From assembly GCA_031276865.1 (NCBI GenBank), contig JAISMF010000106.1, positions 62,001 through 126,000 on the forward strand: 64,000 nucleotides of DNA, written 5' to 3'. Source of the stretch: Deltaproteobacteria bacterium (GTDB lineage Bacteria; Desulfobacterota; Desulfarculia; Adiutricales; Adiutricaceae). Below, one piece after another: positions 9,401 through 16,767 of the stretch. Position 1 is the stretch's first letter. Each line of letters starts with the position of its first letter. The notes below the pieces were generated by a model. The model was given only the letters and a program-made list of their open reading frames with translations, did not search any database and was not told the DNA's origin. A program made the translations under genes and the position numbers.

Positions 9401-12400
9401 TACAGTGATATTGCGTTTCAATTCGGCGACGCTCTCCACGCTTTTAAGCGATGCCGCCTCGTCCACCAGCCTTTTGTGCACATCGATAAGATGAAAACAT
9501 AACTTAATTTTTCTAAAATCCTGGGGGCTCGCAAGTTCAGCGGTAACGTAAATTTTCTCCACGAACTCTATATATTCATCAAGATTGTTCCTAAGTTTTT
9601 CAGCTATTTCAACAACGGCGTCATCTAAAAGTTCGGCGTAGCTTTTCGAAGCGCCCGAAGGAACTAGCCCCTTGAAAGACGGATGAATACGCAGAAAGAT
9701 ATTGGGAATTTGCGTACGCTCTTCATTGATATATGAAATGAATCCCTTGTCGACGCTCGTTTCCTGGCCAATTGAAAAAAGACAATCCTGCGGGCTTATT
9801 GAAAATGATCTGTGCAACTCCCTGGTTTCAGGAAACAAAATCAAGTATGAATTGAGATCCAAATCGATCTCCCAGGGATAAAATACTTTCCATGGTTCCA
9901 GCGGATCGTCTCTCAGCTCTATCTTCTCGAGAGGATTTATAATCAAGTTTTGAATTTTTTTATAAAAAATGGTGTAAATATTTAAAGAGTCGAAATCCGT
10001 CGCGTCGATCGCCGCTTCAGCCATTTTAAGCAGCTGCGAGTGATATCTGTCGAACGCCTCGGTTTTCCGGCTCCCCGCCTCGTGATCGACCAACCCGAGC
10101 AGCTCAACGTACTGAGCGGCGTACTCGGCCAGATACATAATTCTAGATCTTATATTGGTAATGGTGATGACGCTTAGCTTCAAGGATTCTTCGCCGTTCT
10201 CACGCCTGTGGGCCTCCTCGATAAAACGAGTCACGCTTTCAAGGTCTCGCAAAGCGTCTATTTTCGCTTTCAACGAGACAACGTCAGCGTCGTTTAGACA
10301 TTCGGCTAAAACAGAGCCTACCAGGCCGTTCTCAGCGTCAAGAAGACGCCGCCAGACCTGATTTCCCTCTTTACTGTAAGTGTTGTAGCTCTTCTCGTAA
10401 TTCAGGAAATCGGCGATAATTTTTTGGAGACTGTTTAAAAAAAGGTCTATATTGTTATTAAAATAATATTTTTTAATCGCCAGTCTCTCATCAAATTCCT
10501 TTCCTTCCACAGCTTCAAGGTATTCTTCCATTATCTCAGCGGCAACGTGAAAATCATCATTGTACTTATCAGCGTAATACGTCAAAAAATCACAAAGAAC
10601 CCTCGAAGGGGCTTTCACAACGGCCTTAACCACGGCCTTGATGAAAAATGATTTCACGATCTGGCTATCGGAAAAAACCATATCGTCGCGATTTTTCCAA
10701 GAATGAATAATGTTTTGAAAATTTTCATACAGGGAGTCGGACACCGGTGTGAAATTAACTCCAAGATGCAGCGCTTTGAAAAAATCGGGGAGGAAAAAAT
10801 TCATTGGCGTCATGCCGCTGGTTAACCAATGAAGAAAACGGTAGTCTCCTTGCTTGGCTTTGAAATTTATGGCGCCCATAATGACCGCGTGGAAAAAAGG
10901 CGCGGGCGGCACTTTTATATTCCGCGCCTCCTCCAAACCACTGCATTCAAGGATGGTTTTATGGAAAAACGCCTCTAAATGATTTCGAATATCGTAAATA
11001 TACCGAGAAAGCACCTCCGCGGAAGATGTTTCGATAGACGCGATCACCCTGGAACTCGCTTCCTTGGAACTGAAAAAATGATCGTCAAAAAAGAGCTCTT
11101 TGGGTGAGAAGTCAAACTTCATCGATACTTTACGATTTACGAGCTCGCCCATCATTTCTTCAAGCTCTTTATCGTCATCCCTACTCGCTTCGCGCTTTTT
11201 TCCCGCGCCATGTCCGGAACCCTTTTTAGCGGACGCGGGATCGCTTTTCAACTTAGCGAGAATTTTCTGCTTGAATTTCACCTCGTTTTCCGATTCCGTG
11301 ATAATATGTTCCGCCATGTCGACAATGCCGTCCGTGGCGTTGTTCATTTCGCTTAAATCGCTGTTAAAAACAAAATTATCAATGTCCATTACAGCCTCGT
11401 AGAGATCGATAAGCTTATTCTTGCACGACTTGATTATCTTAATTTTTTCTTTCAGATAAGCTAGTTTCAACGACTCGCCAGGCTGCAAATTTAATTTATC
11501 CTCGGTGTGATCGCTTAAAATTTCTCTTAATTTTCTAAACGTTTCGTTGAATTTATCCAGCGTCTTCTTTTCTTCGTCGTTGTAATCGTAAATTTCGGCG
11601 GTATACCGCTTTTTTTCCTTTTTGTCGGAATGAAACTTGATTTTTTTAACTTCATCCGCTTTCTTTTTCTCCGCCGGCTGGGACTTGGGAAAGCCTACGG
11701 CCGCCACGCCTCCGGCCTTTCCGTTTTTAAAGCCCGCCGCTCCCCCGGCCGCCGCCGGAGAGGGGGCCTCTTGTCTCTTCGTTATTTCCAGCTCGGCCGG
11801 ATTTCCTTTGAGAATTAGTTTTTTATACCGCTCGGCCGGGGCGGCGGCCTCGTCGAAATCTCCATTAACCAATGATTTCAAAAATTTCGAACTCAGTCCG
11901 GACGGAGGATCGGAAATAGCTTTTTTTAAAGGTTTAGGCGACATTAATATTTTAACGACGCGGAAAACTTCGGGGATCTCTTTTTGAACCACGGATATCT
12001 CTTTCATTCCCCGCAGTTTTTCCACAATGCCGGCCACACGCTCCTTGTCGCTTCCGGAAGCGAAAGACGTTAGACTCTCGAAAACCCTGGACACCCTGGG
12101 TATCAACCCGGCTCCGGCCAGAATTCTGTTAAGACGAAGGTCGATTTCCGCCGTAAAAGCGCCCCGGGAACGATTAAGCTCCTCTAAAAAAGGAACTCCC
12201 CGTTTTGTTAAAAATTCATCGTTAAAGCAGGATAATTCGAATTTGGTCGAATTTTTTACGAAAACCAACCGTTCCGCCGCGTCCTTGGCCGCGGCTTGCC
12301 GGATTTCCTCGGAAAAATCAAATTCACGAGACAGTCTCACGTATTCGATAAGCTCCGATTCCGTAGGCGGCTGTTCGCTGATTTTACGTAAAATTTCATT

Positions 12401-13132
12401 TATTTTCTCGATGTTTTCTTTTAAAAGCAGATGTATCTCCAAGGAAGGAAAAGACAATATATTTTTAATCCTTCTTAAAGCCACATAGTCCAGTCTCGCC
12501 GCTTTCATGAGCGGCTCAGGATCCTTTTGCGGTTGTTCCGCGCTGCGTTTAAGCTGTTCTAACGTGACTAGACGCGTTTCCTTATCTAACGATATCAAAT
12601 CATGATAGATAAAAAGGATTTGTGAAAAAAAAGTCTCTTTCAGGCAGTCCTTTCCTTTCAAGGGAATATCGATAGCTTTCAATGTCCAAAGATCCAAAAC
12701 GTCCTGGATCTTTCGCGGATCGGGACTTATTATATCCAGGAGATCGTCGGCCGCGGCGCTCGCGTGGCGTTTTTTCGCTTCCGAACCTTTTCCGGTTTTT
12801 TTCAGAAGTTCAAAAAAAAGAGACGGGTCGGAACACAAATCCCGCAGAAGGATTTTTAAAACGTCCCTTCCGCTTATTATATTCCCGAGCTCGTTTAATT
12901 TACGAATCCTTTTTTCCGGAGCTTTTCTTTCGGACGCCACGCGTTCATTCGCCATGTCGACGGTCGCCAGGGTTTCGGTTCCGGCGATTTCACCATCGGA
13001 TCCGGAAAATCCGGCGTTTCCGGCTCCGGAATTTTCGGAGGCCGCTTTTTCGGATGAGTTTTTTTCGGGCGAATTGTTTTCTGATCCGTTGTTTTCAGTC
13101 GGGTTATCCGTCACTTTTTCTCTCTTTTTCAT
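6443..13132 (-). CDS. Giant STAND/AAA-like protein with degenerate P-loops (2,229 aa)
   Basis: No function is known. Residues 1-75 are Asn/Glu/Ser-rich and disordered; 75-1,450 are mostly helical, with Lys/Ala linkers near 470-500 and 680-700. From about 1,470 the order recalls large bacterial AAA/STAND proteins known from memory: an alpha/beta segment (HIIILFIDEKASPEDL, ending YGGFDPYR), an NTPase-like module with a Walker B-like strand VIILFYDSDD (1,587-1,596) and IYRLAQHTGS (about 1,633), and a winged helix (about 1,740-1,850). A second NTPase-like module starts at about 1,939, with NPLTGG where a P-loop would sit, FFFDFTD (about 2,017) and KTGGYYD (about 2,107), followed by a final winged helix (2,143-2,220). 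No GxxxxGK[ST] is present in either module. Its DNA is clearly AT-richer than all neighbours. It is transcribed alone and has no evident ribosome binding site. Confidence 0.8.
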   Translation of the reverse strand: MKKREKVTDNPTENNGSENNSPEKNSSEKAASENSGAGNAGFSGSDGEIAGTETLATVDMANERVASERKAPEKRIRKLNELGNIISGRDVLKILLRDLCSDPSLFFELLKKTGKGSEAKKRHASAAADDLLDIISPDPRKIQDVLDLWTLKAIDIPLKGKDCLKETFFSQILFIYHDLISLDKETRLVTLEQLKRSAEQPQKDPEPLMKAARLDYVALRRIKNILSFPSLEIHLLLKENIEKINEILRKISEQPPTESELIEYVRLSREFDFSEEIRQAAAKDAAERLVFVKNSTKFELSCFNDEFLTKRGVPFLEELNRSRGAFTAEIDLRLNRILAGAGLIPRVSRVFESLTSFASGSDKERVAGIVEKLRGMKEISVVQKEIPEVFRVVKILMSPKPLKKAISDPPSGLSSKFLKSLVNGDFDEAAAPAERYKKLILKGNPAELEITKRQEAPSPAAAGGAAGFKNGKAGGVAAVGFPKSQPAEKKKADEVKKIKFHSDKKEKKRYTAEIYDYNDEEKKTLDKFNETFRKLREILSDHTEDKLNLQPGESLKLAYLKEKIKIIKSCKNKLIDLYEAVMDIDNFVFNSDLSEMNNATDGIVDMAEHIITESENEVKFKQKILAKLKSDPASAKKGSGHGAGKKREASRDDDKELEEMMGELVNRKVSMKFDFSPKELFFDDHFFSSKEASSRVIASIETSSAEVLSRYIYDIRNHLEAFFHKTILECSGLEEARNIKVPPAPFFHAVIMGAINFKAKQGDYRFLHWLTSGMTPMNFFLPDFFKALHLGVNFTPVSDSLYENFQNIIHSWKNRDDMVFSDSQIVKSFFIKAVVKAVVKAPSRVLCDFLTYYADKYNDDFHVAAEIMEEYLEAVEGKEFDERLAIKKYYFNNNIDLFLNSLQKIIADFLNYEKSYNTYSKEGNQVWRRLLDAENGLVGSVLAECLNDADVVSLKAKIDALRDLESVTRFIEEAHRRENGEESLKLSVITITNIRSRIMYLAEYAAQYVELLGLVDHEAGSRKTEAFDRYHSQLLKMAEAAIDATDFDSLNIYTIFYKKIQNLIINPLEKIELRDDPLEPWKVFYPWEIDLDLNSYLILFPETRELHRSFSISPQDCLFSIGQETSVDKGFISYINEERTQIPNIFLRIHPSFKGLVPSGASKSYAELLDDAVVEIAEKLRNNLDEYIEFVEKIYVTAELASPQDFRKIKLCFHLIDVHKRLVDEAASLKSVESVAELKRNITVIKNTLMNFKYQPHPFSNGAYFTPKLNFYRILENNQKKLDQQIFTKQKTSSKKQDKTVLRRFWELLKTPDDFYKLNKDLSLLKAFFLEFDYNLIDKADPRLKTSESGVIFKIIDAKLKLLNSYDQTSLYYRPGFDNHIIILFIDEKASPEDLAGMIKEETLNQKDTPVTVISFKPLDYNFRLRLVALAHEEALDFILIDPYFTAYLLLPELGRERKEAFHYVGKIYGGFDPYRLKTSDDSLGFEIEHYYKINKSFELDFKNSTLIASESDIDLKAMVERLFRRLNEAINDVRHVFRDVKNDKSFLKALREEFGKLGITLNGPDHDLPLELKNIFNSHASPYKTVIILFYDSDDLLKEWRDDDLFELIVISRIMEACPDNIRVHFHGEKYIYRLAQHTGSNKLQCVPLIKGLMLNRFTASEPIVSRRLLLWTLKAVGVVFPETYSIPDLLKRFNYDINLVFSFTSELLSSVRKRSDAALLSPYEVEPELVEEIMKEGRYEERAVEIYLECFKLNPCYRYIIYTIAYMILSLHVHVPGISSKLLYLQLLELFPEKFDYIDMDEINTYVIELMTMDMINFTFGPDTYQNPYISGQSRFVELLGGYDRIVAEIIGMRSDKSKFRADPFTFNRKRVLKPLSKFKLPPNPPYYSLKASESDPEEFNGIHDYHRFETEYKKCENSPSPFTCSEELEFSRFDAKISFLLINPLTGGPLTEPAFVQTCLMRGFVCVKADISAIFVTKDDAIECDFDRADSLFSSMSEFIEERATETTSKTLFFFDFTDIERFPGICIADFIDFLDELQFDNEFQLSFIVMLSPDTYVSALVEVPMVVKRVYSFSPSKWSKTTLSVYLSELGLAPELTAGVLEKTGGYYDLVVSEIRSHAGGKFKINPNISRPMLSWHLPPYQRIILNCFKGRRSLTIDDLVKLFQKEHIALCLDSCSRDTAKDVIAAFAQFRVLESGMRLTQGREHAIVTINPLFASGKVFPFKS

Positions 13133-13477
13133 TAAATATCGATATCGTGAAGGCGCGCGCCCTGGCGCGTTCGCGGACGAAAAGGGTGGAACGGGGTTGA
13201 AAAACCCGCTTCAAGAAAGCGCGGCCGCGGCCTCGCTGGATAAAGCGGAGGAAAGCTCACACAATATACAGCACCCCCCTCCTAAAAGCAAGACGCGGAA
13301 ACCTCCAAACGCCGAGACCGGATCCTCCCCTTTTGGGGAAAAACAACGCCCCCTCCTCCGGCCCGCTTCAAAGTTCTTCGGCGCCCTTGCGGCTCCGTCC
13401 GCGCCGTAACTTTTAAGAGCCGCCGAAGGGTCCTTCTTCGCCTCTCTTCTTTTGATTTTTCCCGTCATCCGCCGGGG
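13133..13477. other. Spacer upstream of the giant ORF
   Basis: No credible gene. It should hold the giant gene's promoter, but no good -35/-10 pair was identified. The GC-rich part near 13,220-13,250 contains GCGGCCGCGGCC-like self-complementary sequence. Confidence 0.4.
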
Positions 13478-13504
13478 AAAAAAAACCCCGGGCTCCGCCC
13501 GAGG
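13478..13504 (-). terminator. Intrinsic terminator after the solute-binding protein gene
   Basis: On the minus strand, CCTCGGGC-GGA-GCCCGGGG (8 pairs, one G-U) is followed by eight T. It sits 34 bases past the stop of the gene ending at 13,538. Confidence 0.8.
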
Positions 13505-13537
13505 CTTTCCCGAAGCGGGGGATTTTTTAAAAGCCCG

Positions 13538-15196
13538 TCACTCGTAAAACTCCGCCACCGGCTCGTCGAAGTCCCTCACCGGTTCGGGCCCCGGCTCCGC
13601 CGGAGGGGGTTTAGGCCCCTCGGGGACGCTTTTGCGGAAGGGGTTGAGGTTCACCTTGTCCAGAGGCCAGGAGAGGGGGAACATGGGATGCGGGCTCACG
13701 TCGGATAGGGTGCGGTCGGCCAGGAAGAGGAGCTCCTCTTGGTACAGAAGGACGTAGGGCCTTTCCCTCCCGGCCAGGGCGGCGAGCGTTTTCACCCGGT
13801 TCTCCCGCTCCGGGCGGGTCGACGAGGCGTCGAAGCCGTCTATCTGCCGATCGGCTTGGGGATTTTTGTAGCGGGAGGGATTGGCGAGGGTCCCGGCCCT
13901 GGAGTCCAGAAACTTCCCCAGCCACATCTCGGACGAGGGTATCTCGGGGTGCCGGGTGCCCAGATAGAGATCGTAGTCCCCCTTCTCCGCGATTCCGTTC
14001 CCCTGGCTTCCTTTTAAAGGGACGGCGTTCACCGGGACGCCCGCCGCCTGGAAACGCTCGGAAAGGTAGACGGCGTCCCGATAGGCGTTCTTCTCCTCCG
14101 GGCGGTAGACCAAGGTGAGCGGCCCCCGGGGCCTTCCGATCCGGTCCAAAATCTCCCGGGCCCTCTCTTCGGCCGTGATCGCCCTTAAATCGCCGGCCGG
14201 AGGCGAGGCCGGCGCCCCCTGGAAGCCCCGGGGCAGAAGCCCCTGGGATCTAAGGGGCATGGAGGAAAAGGAGTGCTCCGCCACGAGGGCCAGGGCCTCC
14301 CGGGCCTCGGGGTTCTTCACGTAGTCCCTCTCCAGGTTGAAGGCCAGGTAGCGGGTGGTCCAGGTGGGGATCCTTCTAAGCTCCGCCCCTTGCGGAATCG
14401 CCTCCGCCACCGGAGGTTCCAGCAGGGCTATCTTCGCGTCCTTCTCCCGGTAAAGGGAGATTCTTTTCGCGGGATCCGTCTCGTAGAGGAACTCCACTTG
14501 ATCCGGGGAGCTGGACGAGGCGGCCTCCTCCCTTTTGGAAAGCACCAGCTTGTCCGCCTCGAAAGAGGAAAGGACGTAGCGCCCGGAGCCCAGGGTGTGA
14601 TCCTTCAAGTGATTTCGCGGGAGGCCGGATAAAGAGGGGCTTATGATCGAGGCCTGGGGAAGGGAAAGCGAGGCCGCGAAGGGCGGCCAGGGCCTGTCCA
14701 GGATCAAAGCCAGAGTGTAGGGGCCGTCTATGCGCAGGTAGCGCAGATAGGGGAAGAAGGCCTTTCCGGCCTCCGAGGCCATCAGCCGATCGAAGGAGAA
14801 GAGCACGGCCTCGGGATTGACGGGGCTTCCGTCGGCGAAGCTCTCGTCTTCCCGCAGGATGACCGTGTACATGAGCCCGTCGTCGGAGACCCGGTAGGTC
14901 CGGGCGACGCTGGCCGCGGACTCCAGATTGGAGCTTCCGGCCTCCAGATCGAAGAGGCGGCGGTAGCTGTTCATGACGACGGGATAGGCGTTGGGGTCCG
15001 GGGGAAAGTGGTGGGGGTCCAGGGACTTGGGGGCCTCCGGATAGATCAGCCTCAAGGTGTCGGAAAAGAGGGGGGGGGCGGAGAGGATGGACAAGACCGC
15101 CAAAGGCGGGAAGAGGAGGCGGAGGGGACGGAGGAGGCGGAGGAGGCTGAAGACGCCGAAGAGGCCGAGAAGGCGGAGGTTGGGGAAGGGACTCAT
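13538..15196 (-). CDS. Family 5 extracellular solute-binding protein (peptide ABC transporter type)
   Basis: Periplasmic binding component of the oligopeptide/dipeptide/nickel class. After an unusually Leu-rich hydrophobic N-terminus (signal peptide, about residues 5-45) comes LRLIYPEAPKSLDPHHF, the usual beginning of mature SBP_bac_5 proteins. YRVSDDGLMYTVILREDESFADGSPVNPEAVLFSFDR is the family hallmark. Length (552 aa) is normal. The ATG at 15,196 is preferred over a longer upstream frame because it places the signal sequence directly at the N-terminus. No permease or ATPase genes are adjacent, so the partner transporter must be elsewhere, or the protein is an orphan. The C-terminus is Pro/Glu-rich. 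The gene upstream (15,301-15,672) is co-directional. Confidence 0.85.
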   Translation of the reverse strand: MSPFPNLRLLGLFGVFSLLRLLRPLRLLFPPLAVLSILSAPPLFSDTLRLIYPEAPKSLDPHHFPPDPNAYPVVMNSYRRLFDLEAGSSNLESAASVARTYRVSDDGLMYTVILREDESFADGSPVNPEAVLFSFDRLMASEAGKAFFPYLRYLRIDGPYTLALILDRPWPPFAASLSLPQASIISPSLSGLPRNHLKDHTLGSGRYVLSSFEADKLVLSKREEAASSSSPDQVEFLYETDPAKRISLYREKDAKIALLEPPVAEAIPQGAELRRIPTWTTRYLAFNLERDYVKNPEAREALALVAEHSFSSMPLRSQGLLPRGFQGAPASPPAGDLRAITAEERAREILDRIGRPRGPLTLVYRPEEKNAYRDAVYLSERFQAAGVPVNAVPLKGSQGNGIAEKGDYDLYLGTRHPEIPSSEMWLGKFLDSRAGTLANPSRYKNPQADRQIDGFDASSTRPERENRVKTLAALAGRERPYVLLYQEELLFLADRTLSDVSPHPMFPLSWPLDKVNLNPFRKSVPEGPKPPPAEPGPEPVRDFDEPVAEFYE

Positions 15197-15300
15197 GGGA
15201 ACTAAGGATCCGCCGCGGGCCGCCGGAGTTCGCGGAGGCCCGAAAATTCCCCCTTTAAAGGTTTTTTCCAAAGCTCCCCCGATCCCCCGGGTTTCTTCTC

Positions 15301-15672
15301 CTACATGTAGAAAAGAGAGGGAATCAAGGCGCCCAAACCCCAGAGGAAGACGCTGTAGATGAAAAAACCGAAAAGGAAGACCATCCCCCCCATGACGCAG
15401 AAGACCTCCTCCCCCTCCAGGCGCTCGTACATGGCGAGAACGGCCTCCTTCCAGGCCCCCCTCCAGGGGGAGGCGAGGACGAAGACCAGGGTGGAGAGGG
15501 GCGAGAGCACCAGGAAGATGAAGCGCTCCCTAAAGATCTCTATGGTCTTGTAGGTCCCGGTGAAGAAAAGAAGCGAGAAGAAGAGGGCTATGACCAGAAG
15601 GTAGCAAAGATGCCAGCGCGCGAAGCGGGTGACCTTCCGGAACTCCCCGGGCGTCATGTCCAGTAAATGCAA
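15301..15672 (-). CDS. Small membrane protein, unknown (123 aa)
   Basis: Unrecognised. Three hydrophobic segments: LCYLLVIALFFSLLFF (about 22-37), FIFLVLSPLSTLVFVLA (about 51-67) and a long C-terminal stretch VMGGMVFLFGFFIYSVFLWGLGAL (about 93-116). Short charged loops between them include RGAWKEAVLAMYERLEGEE. It precedes the solute-binding protein gene by about 105 bases on the same strand and has its own extended -10 promoter, so the two may form one transcript. No functional motif seen. Confidence 0.6.
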   Translation of the reverse strand: MHLLDMTPGEFRKVTRFARWHLCYLLVIALFFSLLFFTGTYKTIEIFRERFIFLVLSPLSTLVFVLASPWRGAWKEAVLAMYERLEGEEVFCVMGGMVFLFGFFIYSVFLWGLGALIPSLFYM

Positions 15673-15774
15673 TGTCCGTTCCAGTTTTCACCTTCCGGGC
15701 CCTCAAGGCCCGAAAGGGGCGCCGCGGTCGCGGCGGAAAAACCGAGCCTTCAAGGCTTCGGGGTTCGCCCGGAA

Positions 15775-15783
15775 ATTATATCA
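15775..15783 (-). promoter_or_regulatory. Extended -10 promoter for the membrane protein / SBP unit
   Basis: The minus strand reads TGATATAAT, a TGn-TATAAT extended -10 element. Only a weak -35 (CTTAAA-like) lies 17 bases upstream, as is common for extended -10 promoters. It is about 100 bases before the start at 15,672. Confidence 0.5.
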
Positions 15784-16212
15784 CCAACGGGCGCGCTTTA
15801 AGCTCACTCTGATAAATCTATATATAGTTAAAATAATTTTAACCGGCGTTTTATCCAGCCGCGCCCCCCCTTTTCCCCTCCGAAAAAACCCCGCGGCCCG
15901 AAAAGCGGCCGGGTTTGACCAGGACCGCGCTCCTCATTTTGGTCCGGAGATATAATAACGACAAGGGGCCTGGATCCGGCCTTGGGAGACGCCCAGGATC
16001 CCCTTTCGCCGCCCGAGATCCCCCGGGGGCCGAAAACGGCCGCCGCCGCCAAGACGCCTCCGGCGCCCAAAATCCCCGTCCCCCCGCTCTTTCGCCCGCG
16101 GCCGGAAGGGCGTAGAATGAGAGCCGCCTTCATAAGCCAACCCCCCGCCTTCGGGGCTTTCCCCGTCCCGGCGCCCATTTTCGCCAACCCAAGACCCTGG
16201 AAACCATAAATC
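15784..16212. other. Divergent intergenic spacer
   Basis: No gene supported. AT-rich at 15,800-15,850. A plus-strand TATAAT at 15,951-15,956 could serve yjbQ, but no matching -35 is present, so it is not called as a promoter. The remainder is GC-rich with chance frames only. Confidence 0.5.
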
Positions 16213-16629
16213 ATGCTCAGCTACCGCAAAGAACTCTGGTTCGAGACGAAGAACCGCCGGGAGTATGTGAACATCACCCCGGAAGTGGAAAAAGCCCTGG
16301 AGGAGTCGAAGATAAAAGAGGGGCTCGTCTTGGTGAACGCCATGCACATAACGGCCTCGGTCTTCATAAACGACGACGAGGCCGGACTGCACTCGGATTT
16401 CGAGAAGTGGCTGGAAACCCTGGCTCCGGAAAAGCCCCACTCCCGCTACGCCCACAACGGCTTCGAGGACAACGCCGACGCCCACCTCAAAAGACAGATA
16501 ATGGGCCGGGAGGCGGTGGTGGCGGTGACCGGGGGAAAACTGGATCTGGGACCCTGGGAGCGGATCTTCTACGGGGAGTTCGACGGCAAGCGGAAAAAAA
16601 GAGCGCTGATAAAAATTATCGGCGAATAA
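16213..16629 (+). CDS. YjbQ family protein (UPF0047)
   Basis: Full-length match to the YjbQ/UPF0047 family (about 138 aa). The conserved blocks are visible: [15 protein letters not shown], the [15 protein letters not shown] segment and the closing [19 protein letters not shown]. Members form compact homotrimers with a conserved His/Asp site. Some have weak thiamine-phosphate synthase activity, but the physiological role is unsettled. The start ATG has only a poor ribosome binding site. The next gene on the strand begins 138 bases later and is unrelated in sequence. Confidence 0.9.
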   Translation: MLSYRKELWFETKNRREYVNITPEVEKALEESKIKEGLVLVNAMHITASVFINDDEAGLHSDFEKWLETLAPEKPHSRYAHNGFEDNADAHLKRQIMGREAVVAVTGGKLDLGPWERIFYGEFDGKRKKRALIKIIGE

Positions 16630-16767
16630 TATGGCGGCCTTTTTGCAGAGATCCCGGCGGAAAGCCTGAAAAGGCGCCCCCGCTTCCGGATGTTCGTTTC
16701 CCGGGCCCCCCAGGGCCCTGGAAAAGACCCGGAGGAAAGATAAAAATAACTTTAGCGGCTGGAAAAA

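Noticed and set aside
15951-15956. Plus-strand TATAAT upstream of yjbQ
   Set aside because: No -35 at 15-19 bases; the nearest TTGACC is 30 bases away, so a promoter is not supported.
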